Part shown: piece after piece, positions 30,873-39,587 of the stretch
Numbering within the stretch: the first letter of the stretch is position 1
How the letters are laid out: every line of letters begins with the position of its first letter
The notes under the pieces: model-generated
Database searches by the model: none
Seen by the model: the letters and a program-made list of their open reading frames with translations, nothing else
Told to the model about the DNA's origin: nothing
Program-made: the position numbers and the translations under genes
From: Seohaeicola_A nanhaiensis
GTDB taxonomy: Bacteria; Pseudomonadota; Alphaproteobacteria; Rhodobacterales; Rhodobacteraceae
NCBI RefSeq assembly: GCF_042654245.1
Contig: NZ_JBHSGI010000002.1
Coordinates: 310,001-374,000, forward strand
Direction: 5' to 3'
Length of the DNA stretch: 64,000 nucleotides

Positions 30873-32004
30873 AGACGGCCCGCTCGAAGGCTCCGTAGAG
30901 CCGGACCATCCCCGGTTCGAGGAACGGCAGGGATTGCGTCATCAAGATCGCTGCAATGCCTGTTGTCGGGTCGATCCAGTAGTGCGTGTTGCAGATGCCC
31001 GCCCAGCCGAGCGATCCGGCGCGGCGCTTGCCGGCCACGTCGGCTTCATTGCGGACGAAGGCGAAGCTATGGGTCGGCGCAGGCCCTGGCGCGAGCGGCA
31101 GGTCGGCAGTGACGCGTGGATCGACCGACACCATCGGGCGCAGCGTCAGGCCGCGCATCTGGTCTGCAAACATCAGCTCCGCAGTCTCGGGCGACAGCAG
31201 GCGCACGTCGTCCAGCGCGCCTCCGTTCAGCACCATGCGCAGAAACCGCATGTAGTCGGGCGCGGTGGAAAAAAGAGCGTGGCCCATTCCGTAGAATTCC
31301 GGCTGCGCCGGCGGGCCCATGCGCATCGGGGCAAAGCCGCCTTCGGAAGTGCGCCGCGAGACCTGCGCCAGGCGGTCGGCCACGGCATCGGCTTCGAACA
31401 CTGTGTCGGGCATGCCGAGCGGGTCGAAGATCTCTTCGCGGCAGAAGGCGTCGATGCGCCGCCCGTCCACGGCCTCGACCACCTGTCCCAGCCAGTCGGT
31501 CGACGGGCCATAGCCCCAGCGCGTGCCCGGATCCGAGGTGAGGACGCCCATCAGCCCGGCCTTGCGGCCGGTGACGACCGAAGGGTTGCCGGTCACTTTC
31601 AGCCAGCGCAAGGTATCCGCGCTCCAGCTGTCGTATTCGATCCCGCTGGTGTGGGTTGCGAGGTGGTGCACCGTCGCGACCGTGCGCGGTTTGCGCATGC
31701 GGGGTTCGTCGCCGTCCCAGCCGTCGATAACGTCGAGATCGTTCCAAGCCGGCAAGACGTCCGCCACCGGCGTGTCAGGCGTCAGCCGCCCCCGGTCGAT
31801 CAGCATCAGTGCCGCAAGTGCACCGATCGCCTTCGACATCGAATAGATCCGGAAGACCGTGGTCTCCGCAGCCGCCATTCCGGGCGCCGCCTCGCCCGCC
31901 GCGCCGCTGAAGGTCACGCCGGCGGCGGTGCCCGTCATCGCGACCACAAAGGGCACCTGCCGCTTGGCCACGCCCTCGTCCAGCACCCTCTGCAGATCGT
32001 TCAT
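30859..32004 (-). CDS. Serine hydrolase, beta-lactamase class C/EstB-like family
   Basis: 381-residue cytoplasmic hydrolase of the beta-lactamase-related family (esterase or D-aminopeptidase-like rather than a true beta-lactamase). The nucleophile motif SMSK is at residues 55-58; the Tyr motif is YGPS in GYGPSTDWLGQVVEA. Other family segments are ALMLIDRGRLTPDTPVADVLPAW and ATHTSGIEYD. No signal peptide is present. The ATG at 32004 has GGGGAGGG five bases upstream. It is divergent from pheS and the first gene of a two-gene operon with the MFS carrier. Confidence 0.87.
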   Translation of the reverse strand: MNDLQRVLDEGVAKRQVPFVVAMTGTAAGVTFSGAAGEAAPGMAAAETTVFRIYSMSKAIGALAALMLIDRGRLTPDTPVADVLPAWNDLDVIDGWDGDEPRMRKPRTVATVHHLATHTSGIEYDSWSADTLRWLKVTGNPSVVTGRKAGLMGVLTSDPGTRWGYGPSTDWLGQVVEAVDGRRIDAFCREEIFDPLGMPDTVFEADAVADRLAQVSRRTSEGGFAPMRMGPPAQPEFYGMGHALFSTAPDYMRFLRMVLNGGALDDVRLLSPETAELMFADQMRGLTLRPMVSVDPRVTADLPLAPGPAPTHSFAFVRNEADVAGKRRAGSLGWAGICNTHYWIDPTTGIAAILMTQSLPFLEPGMVRLYGAFERAVYDGL

Positions 32005-32139
32005 TGTGGCCCTCCCCGACTCAGGCGCCACGCTATCGGCGGTATCGGGCAAGGTCCATTGCCCAACGGCCCGCCAATCGCGCATTGCATTTGGCCATCG
32101 TGGCGGCTAGCAGAGCGTGACTTTGAACCGGAGACCGTC

Positions 32140-33213
32140 ATGGACGATCTGAGAACCAGATATCTCGACGCAATCGCCGGCGCGACCGACGAGGATGCGC
32201 TGGAGGCCGTGCGTGTCGCGGCGCTGGGCAAGAAGGGCGAGATCGCGCTGAAGATGCGCGAACTGGGCGGCATGAGTCCCGAACAGCGCCAGACAGCCGG
32301 CCCTGCGCTGAATGCGTTGAAGGACGAGATCAACGCGGCGCTTGCGGCCAAGAAGGCGGCGTTGGGGGATGCCGCTCTGGATGAACGGCTGCGCGCCGAA
32401 TGGCTGGATGTGACATTGCCCGCGCGCCACCGCCGGGCCGGGACGATCCACCCCGTCAGCCAGGTGACGGAAGAGCTGACCGCGATCTTTGCCGAGATGG
32501 GCTTTTCCGTCGCGCAAGGGCCGCGCATCGACACCGACTGGTACAATTTCGACGCGCTGAACATCCCCAGCCACCATCCGGCGCGCGCCGAGATGGACAC
32601 CTTCTACATGCACCGGGCCGAAGGCGACAATCGCCCGCCGCATGTGCTGCGCACCCACACTTCGCCGGTCCAGATCCGCACGATGGAGGCTCAGGGCGCG
32701 CCACTGCGCATCATCTGCCCGGGCGGCGTCTATCGCGCCGACTACGACCAGACGCACACGCCGATGTTCCACCAGGTCGAAGGCCTTGCCATCGACAAGG
32801 ACATCTCGATGGCCAATCTGAAATGGACTCTGGAAGAGTTCTTTTCGGCCTTCTTCGAGATCGACGGCATCAAGACCCGCTTCCGTGCGTCGCATTTCCC
32901 CTTCACCGAACCTTCGGCCGAGGTGGATATCCAGTGCAGCTGGATCGACGGCCAGCTCAAGGTCGGCGAAGGCGATGGCTGGCTTGAGGTTCTGGGGTCG
33001 GGCATGGTTCATCCCAAGGTGCTGCAGGCCAGCGGCGTCGATCCAGAGCAATGGCAGGGCTTTGCCTTCGGTATGGGGATCGATCGGATCGCGATGCTGA
33101 AATACGGCATCCCCGACCTGCGTGCCTTCTTCGACAGCGACCTGCGCTGGCTGCGCCATTATGGGTTCGCCTCGCTCGACGTCCCGACGCTGCATGGCGG
33201 GCTGAGCCGCTAA
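32140..33213 (+). CDS. pheS: Phenylalanyl-tRNA synthetase alpha subunit
   Basis: 357-residue class II synthetase subunit that activates phenylalanine and charges tRNA-Phe with PheT. The N-terminal coiled coil (residues 1-90) is followed by the catalytic core: HPVSQVTEELTAIFAEMGF, THTSPVQIRTM, RADYDQTHTPMFHQVEGLAID, FRASHFPFTEPSAEVDIQC and the motif 3 region GFAFGMGIDRIAMLKYGI. The start gives the standard N-terminus. pheT does not follow; a glutamine amidotransferase-like gene does. pheT must lie elsewhere or beyond the window. Confidence 0.97.
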   Translation: MDDLRTRYLDAIAGATDEDALEAVRVAALGKKGEIALKMRELGGMSPEQRQTAGPALNALKDEINAALAAKKAALGDAALDERLRAEWLDVTLPARHRRAGTIHPVSQVTEELTAIFAEMGFSVAQGPRIDTDWYNFDALNIPSHHPARAEMDTFYMHRAEGDNRPPHVLRTHTSPVQIRTMEAQGAPLRIICPGGVYRADYDQTHTPMFHQVEGLAIDKDISMANLKWTLEEFFSAFFEIDGIKTRFRASHFPFTEPSAEVDIQCSWIDGQLKVGEGDGWLEVLGSGMVHPKVLQASGVDPEQWQGFAFGMGIDRIAMLKYGIPDLRAFFDSDLRWLRHYGFASLDVPTLHGGLSR

Positions 33214-33360
33214 ACCCTGCAGAACGGGCCAAGCGCGCCGTCGCCCTCGCGGGCGGCGGGCGGTTCCGTCTTGCCCGTCCGCGCCAGGTTTGCGAGGGTG
33301 TTGTCATCTCTGGCACGGATCATCCCAAGGGCCGCAGCTTGCAAACCGAGAGGAGCGAGG

Positions 33361-34077
33361 ATGAACAAGCGTGTTCTGCTGATCCGGCACAATCACGGGC
33401 CCGATGACGACCGCATTGCGACCTGTCTTGCGCGGGAAGGTATCACCGCCGACACGCGCCGCCCCTTTGCCGGCGATACGCTCGACGGGAAAGTAGAGGA
33501 TCTGGCCGGCGTGGTCATCTATGGCGGCCCGTATTCGGCCTATGAAACGAAATCCCATCCGTTCCTGAACGACGAATATCGGGTGATCGCCGCGGCGCTC
33601 GATGCCGATATCCCGATGCTCGGCATCTGTCAGGGCGCCCAGATGATCGCGCATCATGCGGGCGCCTGGGTGGGCCCCCTGCCCGAAGGCTGGCACGAAT
33701 TCGGCTATTACAAGGTGACGCCTACCGCCGCCGGGAAAGATATCCTGCCCCGCCCCCTGCATCTCGCGCAGGCGCACTACCACACATTCGACATTCCCTC
33801 GGGCGCCGAATCGCTGGCGTCGAGCGTGCTGTTTCCCAATCAGGCCTTCCGAATGGGGCCGAAGGTTTACGGGTTTCAATTCCACGCAGAGCAGACCAAG
33901 GCGGGATTCACCCGCTGGCAGAACGACTTCGGTCCGGAAGAGGGCCGCGGCGTGCAAAGCCGGGAAGAGCAGACCCGCCTGATGCACCTGCACGATGCCG
34001 CGCAGGAGGCGTGGTTCATGGGGTTTCTGGCCCGTCTGTTTCCCAGCGACGCAGAAGATGTCTCGAATAATCCATGA
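33361..34077 (+). CDS. Type 1 glutamine amidotransferase-like protein
   Basis: 238-residue stand-alone class I amidotransferase domain. The expected triad is visible: C90 in GICQGAQ, H175 and E177 in FQFHAEQT. Such domains hydrolyse glutamine for a synthase partner or act on gamma-glutamyl compounds (GuaA-like or PuuD-like); no synthase partner is next to it. The ATG follows GGAGCGAGG. The protein is followed by 236 bases without recognisable features and then the Tat-exported binding protein. Confidence 0.87.
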   Translation: MNKRVLLIRHNHGPDDDRIATCLAREGITADTRRPFAGDTLDGKVEDLAGVVIYGGPYSAYETKSHPFLNDEYRVIAAALDADIPMLGICQGAQMIAHHAGAWVGPLPEGWHEFGYYKVTPTAAGKDILPRPLHLAQAHYHTFDIPSGAESLASSVLFPNQAFRMGPKVYGFQFHAEQTKAGFTRWQNDFGPEEGRGVQSREEQTRLMHLHDAAQEAWFMGFLARLFPSDAEDVSNNP

Positions 34078-34313
34078 AATGTCGGAGATGTCATAGTCTC
34101 AACGGCCCGCGGCGTATTGCATCCTGGGACACACGGGTTTTACCATAGCCCGGTAGACCGACCGCGGCGGGAACAGTCGAACCCGCATGACAAGGTCGGA
34201 AGGGAGACGGCGACAGGATCGGCCACCAAAGTCGGGGCGCATCGCAGACGCAACCCGCATCACCGGACCGGGGCCAAATCCTCGACACTCACGACTCAAC
34301 AGAGAGGAAGACG

Positions 34314-35978
34314 ATGACCTACACCACCCGTACCGGAAAACCCCTGCCGCAGTCGATTGTCGACTCGGCCAAGAAGGTTGGAGACGACCCGGTCAACCGC
34401 CGCGAGTTCCTGGCAATCGCCAGCGCCTTCGGCGCCACAGCAGCCACCGCTTACTCCATGCTCGGCCTCGCCGCCCCGGCCAAGGCCGCCGGCGCGCCCA
34501 AGATGGGCGGCACCGTGCGCTATCAGATGGAAGTCCGCGGTCTGAAGGACCCGCGCACCTACGACTGGAGCCAGATCGCCAACTTCTCGAATGGCTGGCT
34601 GGAATACCTGGTCTACTGGGAGAATGATGGCACCTTCTCGCCCTTCCTGCTGGAAAGCTGGGAGATCAATGACGACGCCACCGAATACACCCTGAACGTC
34701 CGCAAGGGCGTGAAGTGGAACGACGGCACCGATTTCACCGCTGAGGATGTCGCCTATAACATCAACGGCTGGTGCGAGAAGGGCCTGGAAGGCAACTCGA
34801 TGGCCGGCCGCTTTGCCGTGCTGATCGACGAAGCCAGCGGCAAGGCCATCGACGGCGCCATCGAGGTGGTCGACAGCCACACCGTCAAGCTCCACCTGCC
34901 GCGCCCCGATATCACCCTGATTGCCGGGATGGCCGACTATCCAGCCTCGATCGTGCCGCAGGGATTTGACGCGGCCACGATGCTAGAAAAGCCGGTCGGC
35001 ACCGGCCCCTACCTGCCCGAGAGCCTGGAAGTGGGCGTCAAGGGCGTGCTGGTCAAGAATACCAACCACACCTGGTGGAACGAGGGCAACGGCGCCTGGC
35101 TCGACCGGCTGGAATTCATCGACTACGGCACCGATCCTTCGGCCTGGGTGGCCGCGGCCGAGGCTGACGAGATCGACGTGACCTATTCGGTCGATGGCGA
35201 CTATATCGACATCATGGCCTCGCTCGACGGCTGGACCCAGCACGAGATCGTCACAGCGGCAACCGTCGTGATCCGCCCGAACCAGCTGGCCGAGGTGGAT
35301 GGCAAGAAGCCCTACGCTGACCCCAAGGTGCGCAAGGCGATCATGCTGGCCGTCGACAACAACGTGCTGCTCGAGCTCGGCTACGGCGGGCGCGGGCTGG
35401 TGGCCGAAAACCACCACGTCGGCCCGATGCACCCCGAATATGCCGAAGTGCCGCCGCCGGAATACGATCCGGCCAAGGCCAAGGCGCTGCTGGAAGAAGC
35501 AGGAATGGCCGATTTCGAGATGGACATCGTCTCGATCGACGATGCCTACCGCAAGGACACCACCGATGCCGTGGCCGCGCAGCTGCGCGACGCCGGCTTC
35601 AAGGTGAAGCGGACGGTGTTGCCGGGATCGACATTCTGGAACGACTGGACAAAGTATCCCTTCAGCTCGACAAACTGGAACGCTCGCCCGCTGGGTGTGC
35701 AGATCTGGGCGCTCGCCTACAAGACCGGCGAGGCCTGGAACGAATTCGGCTATTCCAACCCCGAATTCGACGCGCTGCTGGAAAAGGCTCTGGCCGTTGC
35801 CGACGTCGAAAAGCGGCGCGAACTGATGGCCCAGGGCGAAAAGATGCTGCAGGACGATGCGGTGACGATCCAGCCCTACTGGCGCGCGCTCTACAACCAC
35901 ACCAAGTCCAACATCGTGGGCGCCAACCACCACATTGGTTTTGTGGTCACCCCGGCCAAGATCGCCTGGACCGAGTGA
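34314..35978 (+). CDS. ABC transporter substrate-binding protein, family 5 (peptide/nickel type), Tat-exported
   Basis: 554-residue periplasmic binding protein of the oligopeptide/dipeptide (SBP_bac_5) family. It carries a twin-arginine signal: NRREFL with R29/R30, hydrophobic stretch 33-52, cleavage after AKA near 57. Family segments are LLESWEINDDATEYTLNVRKGVKWNDGT and DFTAEDVAYNIN, then PLGVQIWALAYKTGEAWNEFGYSNPEFD. No permease or ATPase gene is adjacent on either side, so it is an orphan here. GAGAGGAAG precedes the ATG. It is followed by a clear terminator, so it is probably transcribed alone. Ligand unknown. Confidence 0.92.
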   Translation: MTYTTRTGKPLPQSIVDSAKKVGDDPVNRREFLAIASAFGATAATAYSMLGLAAPAKAAGAPKMGGTVRYQMEVRGLKDPRTYDWSQIANFSNGWLEYLVYWENDGTFSPFLLESWEINDDATEYTLNVRKGVKWNDGTDFTAEDVAYNINGWCEKGLEGNSMAGRFAVLIDEASGKAIDGAIEVVDSHTVKLHLPRPDITLIAGMADYPASIVPQGFDAATMLEKPVGTGPYLPESLEVGVKGVLVKNTNHTWWNEGNGAWLDRLEFIDYGTDPSAWVAAAEADEIDVTYSVDGDYIDIMASLDGWTQHEIVTAATVVIRPNQLAEVDGKKPYADPKVRKAIMLAVDNNVLLELGYGGRGLVAENHHVGPMHPEYAEVPPPEYDPAKAKALLEEAGMADFEMDIVSIDDAYRKDTTDAVAAQLRDAGFKVKRTVLPGSTFWNDWTKYPFSSTNWNARPLGVQIWALAYKTGEAWNEFGYSNPEFDALLEKALAVADVEKRRELMAQGEKMLQDDAVTIQPYWRALYNHTKSNIVGANHHIGFVVTPAKIAWTE

Positions 35979-36000
35979 ACCACGCCTGATCCAAGGGAAG

Positions 36001-36026
36001 GGCCGCCCCGCCGGGCGGCCCTTTTT
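36001..36026 (+). terminator. Intrinsic terminator after the orphan binding protein gene
   Basis: GGCCGCCC-cgcc-GGGCGGCC followed by CTTTTT, 23 bases after the stop: a perfect 8-bp GC stem and a T-run. Confidence 0.9.
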
Positions 36027-36114
36027 CGTGCCGCGCACTGCCTGTGCGACGATGCTGGTTTCGCGACGGCCAGGTCTGGGGCAGGATGCCGTCATCAGAC
36101 ACGCGGAGAACGAC

Positions 36115-36696
36115 ATGCGCAAACTTCAGACCCAGGGGGTGCATCACATCACGCTTACCGGTGCCGACCGGCAGACCTCGATCGATTTCTGGGAAGGCGT
36201 GCTGGGGATGCCCTTCGTCTTCGAACAGCCCAACCTCGACAACCAAGCCGAGGGCCATCTCTATTTCGATCCCGGCGACGGTCGGCTGATCACGATCTTT
36301 ACAAACGAGGACCGCAAGCCCGACCGCCGCCGCACTCCCACCGAACCGGGATGCGTCCACCACCTGGCCTTCATGGTCAGCAAGGCGACCTTCGATCAGG
36401 CTGTCACTCGTCTGAACGAGCGCGGAATCGGGCATTCAGGCCCCAAGGACCGCGGCTTTATGGATTCGATCTATTTCAAGGATCCTCTGGGCCTGCTGAT
36501 CGAACTGGCCTGCTATCGGTTCGAACCGCCGGTGGGCTGCACCCATGCCGATGTGATGATCCGTGCCCATCGAATCCGCGTGTCGCGCGGCGACAGGAAT
36601 ATCGAGACCGAACACCTGGCCGACGCCATCGAGGAGCTTGTGCGCGACCGCCAGTCGTCGCTTTCGGACGACCGCACGCCGCGCAACCCGTTCTAG
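36115..36696 (+). CDS. VOC family protein (glyoxalase/extradiol dioxygenase-like)
   Basis: 193-residue protein with the paired beta-alpha-beta-beta-beta modules of the vicinal-oxygen-chelate fold. Module one starts GVHHITLTGADRQTSIDFWEGVLGMPFVF (metal-ligand candidate H10/H11). Module two starts GCVHHLAFMVSKATFDQAVTRL and contains YFKDPLGLLIELACY (candidate glutamate). About 55 residues follow the fold with no known domain. GGAGAA lies before the ATG. The reaction cannot be predicted; dioxygenase, isomerase or lyase are all possible. It converges with the TauE-type permease, overlapping by 4 bases. Confidence 0.86.
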   Translation: MRKLQTQGVHHITLTGADRQTSIDFWEGVLGMPFVFEQPNLDNQAEGHLYFDPGDGRLITIFTNEDRKPDRRRTPTEPGCVHHLAFMVSKATFDQAVTRLNERGIGHSGPKDRGFMDSIYFKDPLGLLIELACYRFEPPVGCTHADVMIRAHRIRVSRGDRNIETEHLADAIEELVRDRQSSLSDDRTPRNPF

Positions 36697-37457
36697 AGCA
36701 ATCCGCGCCGGATCAGATTCAGACCGGCGATCAGAAGCACGGCCAGCGTCGCCTTGCGAAAGGTGGCCTGGTCGATCTGGTGAACGAACAGCCCGCCGAT
36801 CCACATGCCGAGCATCGCCGGCAGCACGAGGATCAGTGAGAACGGCAAGGTCTCGGCCCGCATCACGCCGGAGGTGAAATGCGCGCCCAGCAAGGCCACC
36901 GCCCCAAGTCCGTAGATGACGCCCTGAATGCGGAGCTGCTCCTGTTTGGGCGTGTCGAGCGCGGTCAGATACATCACCGTCGGCGGCCCCCAGACGCCCG
37001 AAAGACCGCCGATGAATCCGGCGATGGCGCCGAACAGCGCCTCGATGCGCCTATGGGACGCATCGAACCTGAGGCGCAGCCCGAACAGCTGGATCAGCGC
37101 AAAAAACGTGACTGGCACGCCCAGCGCCAGCAAAAAGGTCGATGGGGCGATGAGCCGGACCAGCTGCGCGCTGATCAGCAGACAGACCAGGCCCGCGATC
37201 AGGAACACCCGGAACTGGCGGACAGAGCCGAGCGCCGCCCGCAATCCCTGCCCCAGCGCCTGCATGCCATTTGTCACCACTGTCGGCAGGATAAGTCCGG
37301 CCAGCGCAATTTCGGGCGGCAGAAAGGTTCCCAGCCCCGACACAAGGATCATCGGCATGGCAAATCCGACCATCCCTTTCACCAGTCCCGAGAGCAAGGC
37401 GATCGCCAGTGCAAGCACCAGATGAAACGGATCGAGAAAGGGGACGAGGCTGGTCAT
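36693..37457 (-). CDS. TauE/SafE-type membrane permease
   Basis: 254-residue inner-membrane protein with about eight segments, of the TauE/SafE (sulfite exporter-like) family. The N-terminal LLSGLVKGMVGFAMPMILVSGLGTFLPP and the repeated FIGGLSGVWGPPTVMYLTAL near residues 135-155 are the family's two related motifs. The family exports sulfite, sulfoacetate or other organic anions; no sulfonate genes are near, so the substrate is open. It is divergent from mcd across 211 bases. Confidence 0.88.
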   Translation of the reverse strand: MTSLVPFLDPFHLVLALAIALLSGLVKGMVGFAMPMILVSGLGTFLPPEIALAGLILPTVVTNGMQALGQGLRAALGSVRQFRVFLIAGLVCLLISAQLVRLIAPSTFLLALGVPVTFFALIQLFGLRLRFDASHRRIEALFGAIAGFIGGLSGVWGPPTVMYLTALDTPKQEQLRIQGVIYGLGAVALLGAHFTSGVMRAETLPFSLILVLPAMLGMWIGGLFVHQIDQATFRKATLAVLLIAGLNLIRRGLL

Positions 37458-37514
37458 GCGGCCCTCTTATCGGCTTTCTCGGGCGACCGGAATGGCAATC
37501 CCCCGACGCTCGGC

Positions 37515-37526
37515 TTTGCGTTTGCA
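37515..37526 (+). promoter_or_regulatory. Tandem TTTGC(G/A) hexamers upstream of mcd
   Basis: TTTGCG-TTTGCA stands 143 bases before mcd in an AT-richer 211-base divergent region. ScfR/RamB-type regulators of acyl-CoA pathways in Rhodobacterales recognise TTTGC/GCAAA repeats; GCAAA recurs at 37625-37629. This is a suggestion from motif and context only. Confidence 0.3.
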
Positions 37527-37668
37527 GCGCTGGAAAAACGGGTATGCAGCCCAGTCGCACACACAAAGTGCGCAACATTAAATCCCCTGTCGGGCAGACT
37601 ACGTATTTTTGTTGCGCTGCACCTGCAAAGTGAATAGGACCGGGCGACACCCGAACAGGAGCCGATTC

Positions 37669-39354
37669 ATGCCCCATGATGGCCAGGACAGCACGATGCA
37701 ACAGACTCTCCCCCTGCCCGGACTGCTGACGCTGACCGCTGCCGCGCTGGATCCGGCGGGACAGCTGCTCGAGAGCGCGCTGAACCGTGTGCGCGCCATG
37801 GTAAGCGCCGATGGCAAGGTCTCGGCCGCGCTGATCGAAACCAATCAGGGCGCCGCTCACGGCCTGTCGTGGCTGGCCACCTATGTTGAGAGCCTGCGGC
37901 AGATGCAGCGCTGGGCCGGGCAGCTCGACTCCGAAGGCAAGTTCGGCGAAACCGAACAGCTGATCCTCCAGATCGCGTTCGGCGAGTACCTGTCCCAGAT
38001 GGTCGGCGGCATCCCGATGAGCCAGGGCGAAATCGTGCGCCCGCAGGATCTGGGCCTCGGCCCGGCCGATCTCGCCGGCATGGCAGCGCCCGAGGTGCAG
38101 CAGCTGATGACCCAAGGCAACAGCCAGGCCGCGCGGATGCGGCTGGCCGCGCTGCTGCAGCAACAGGCCGGCGGCATCACCTTCGGCGCGACGGGCCTTG
38201 ACGAAGAACTCGAGATGATCCGCGAGCAGTTCCGCCGCTATGTCGTCGACAAGGTCGAACCCTTCGCCCACGACTGGCACCTCAAGGACGAGTTGATCCC
38301 CATGGCGGTGATCGAGGAGCTGGCCGAAATGGGTGTCTTCGGGCTGACCATTCCCGAGAACCTGGGCGGTCTGGGCCTGTCCAAAGCCTCGATGGTGGTG
38401 GTCTCGGAAGAGCTGTCGCGCGGCTATATCGGCGTCGGCTCGCTGGGGACCCGGTCGGAAATCGCGGCCGAGCTGATCCTCTGCGGCGGCACGGACGAAC
38501 AGAAGGAACAGTGGCTGCCGAAGATCGCGAGCGGTGAAATCCTGCCCACGGCGGTCTTTACCGAGCCCAACACCGGTTCGGATCTCGGAAGCCTGCGCAC
38601 GCGCGCGATCAAGGACGGCGACGACTATCGCGTCACCGGCAACAAGACCTGGATCACCCATGCCGCGCGTACCCATGTGATGACGCTGCTGGCGCGTACA
38701 GATCCGGAGACGACCGACCACCGCGGCCTGTCGATGTTCCTGGCCGAAAAGACGCCTGGCACAGATGCCGCTCCCTTCCCGACCGAGGGCATGACGGGCG
38801 GTGAGATCGAGGTGCTGGGCTATCGCGGCATGAAGGAATACGAGCTTGGCTTCGACAACTTCAAGGTCAAGGGCGAGAACCTGCTGGGAGGCGTCGAGGG
38901 ACGCGGCTTCAAGCAGCTGATGAAAACCTTTGAAAGCGCGCGCATCCAGACCGCCGCACGTGCCATCGGCGTGACGCAGTCGGCGCTCGACATCGCGCTG
39001 CAATATGCCCAGGACCGCAAGCAGTTCGGCAAGCCGCTGATTGCCTTCCCGCGCGTGGCGGGCAAGCTTGCCATGATGGCGGTCGAGATCATGATCGCCC
39101 GCCAGTTGACCTATTTCTCGGCCTGGGAAAAGGACCACGGACGGCGCTGCGATCTTGAAGCCGGCATGGCCAAGCTGCTGGGAGCCCGGGTCGCCTGGGC
39201 GGCTGCGGACAATGGGTTGCAGATCCACGGCGGCAACGGCTTTGCGCTCGAATACAAGATTTCCCGCGTGCTTTGCGATGCCCGCATCCTGAACATCTTC
39301 GAAGGCGCCGCCGAGATACAGGCCCAGGTGATAGCGCGCCGGCTGCTCGGCTAA
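37669..39354 (+). CDS. mcd: (2S)-methylsuccinyl-CoA dehydrogenase (ethylmalonyl-CoA pathway)
   Basis: 561-residue FAD acyl-CoA dehydrogenase that would oxidise (2S)-methylsuccinyl-CoA to mesaconyl-CoA in acetate/C1 assimilation. It has a roughly 165-residue N-terminal extension (LPLPGLLTLTAAALDP, ESLRQMQRWAGQLDSEGKFGE, then GGIPMSQGEIVRPQDL) that ordinary acyl-CoA dehydrogenases lack and that marks Mcd. The dehydrogenase body follows: FTEPNTGSDLGSLRT, YRVTGNKTWITHAART, RKQFGKPLIAFPRVAGKL and the ending IFEGAAEIQAQVIARRLLG. The ATG at 37669 has AGGAG nine bases upstream; an ATG nine codons later is the alternative. Other pathway genes (ccr, ecm, mch) are not in the window. Identification rests on recalled family features. 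Confidence 0.85.
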   Translation: MPHDGQDSTMQQTLPLPGLLTLTAAALDPAGQLLESALNRVRAMVSADGKVSAALIETNQGAAHGLSWLATYVESLRQMQRWAGQLDSEGKFGETEQLILQIAFGEYLSQMVGGIPMSQGEIVRPQDLGLGPADLAGMAAPEVQQLMTQGNSQAARMRLAALLQQQAGGITFGATGLDEELEMIREQFRRYVVDKVEPFAHDWHLKDELIPMAVIEELAEMGVFGLTIPENLGGLGLSKASMVVVSEELSRGYIGVGSLGTRSEIAAELILCGGTDEQKEQWLPKIASGEILPTAVFTEPNTGSDLGSLRTRAIKDGDDYRVTGNKTWITHAARTHVMTLLARTDPETTDHRGLSMFLAEKTPGTDAAPFPTEGMTGGEIEVLGYRGMKEYELGFDNFKVKGENLLGGVEGRGFKQLMKTFESARIQTAARAIGVTQSALDIALQYAQDRKQFGKPLIAFPRVAGKLAMMAVEIMIARQLTYFSAWEKDHGRRCDLEAGMAKLLGARVAWAAADNGLQIHGGNGFALEYKISRVLCDARILNIFEGAAEIQAQVIARRLLG

Positions 39355-39411
39355 GATCGCGCGTTCCGCGCGATGCCTCCGGCGGGGATATTTGCGGCAA
39401 GAGGAAGCTGC
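39355..39411 (-). repeat. Dispersed intergenic repeat, copy 3
   Basis: On the minus strand this reads CTTCCTCTTGCC, GCAAATATCCCC, then a hairpin ATCGCGCG-gaa-CGCGCGAT: the same order of blocks as the copy at 3782, without the GGGGGCAGAGCCCCC end. It begins directly at the mcd stop and could act as terminator or mRNA stabiliser in the 233 bases before the fumarase gene. Confidence 0.6.
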
Positions 39412-39587
39412 AGGTCCGTTCTTTTCCTTCTGCAGCCCTGAGCCTGATCCCGGCGGCGGCAGAGTCCGCGCCCAGCGGCGCTGGCCTCCGCCAAGCGCAG
39501 GGGAACGGGGCCGCGCCCCCCCGCCTGAGGCGTTGAGACCCGCCAGGATTGCGGGCAGGATGGCGGCGACATACTAGGGAGAGGCGC

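Noticed and set aside
30859..32004. Antibiotic-resistance beta-lactamase
   Set aside because: The SMSK and YGP motifs fit the wide esterase/D-aminopeptidase-like family; there is no signal peptide and no KTG-type motif typical of true class C enzymes.
33214..34313. tRNA or small RNA genes in the gaps around the amidotransferase gene
   Set aside because: No cloverleaf, T-loop GTTCRA or matching terminator could be found; the gaps are only GC-rich intergenic sequence.
37051..39228. A 725-codon minus-strand frame opposite mcd
   Set aside because: It is the antisense shadow of a clear acyl-CoA dehydrogenase; no motif or ribosome binding site supports it.
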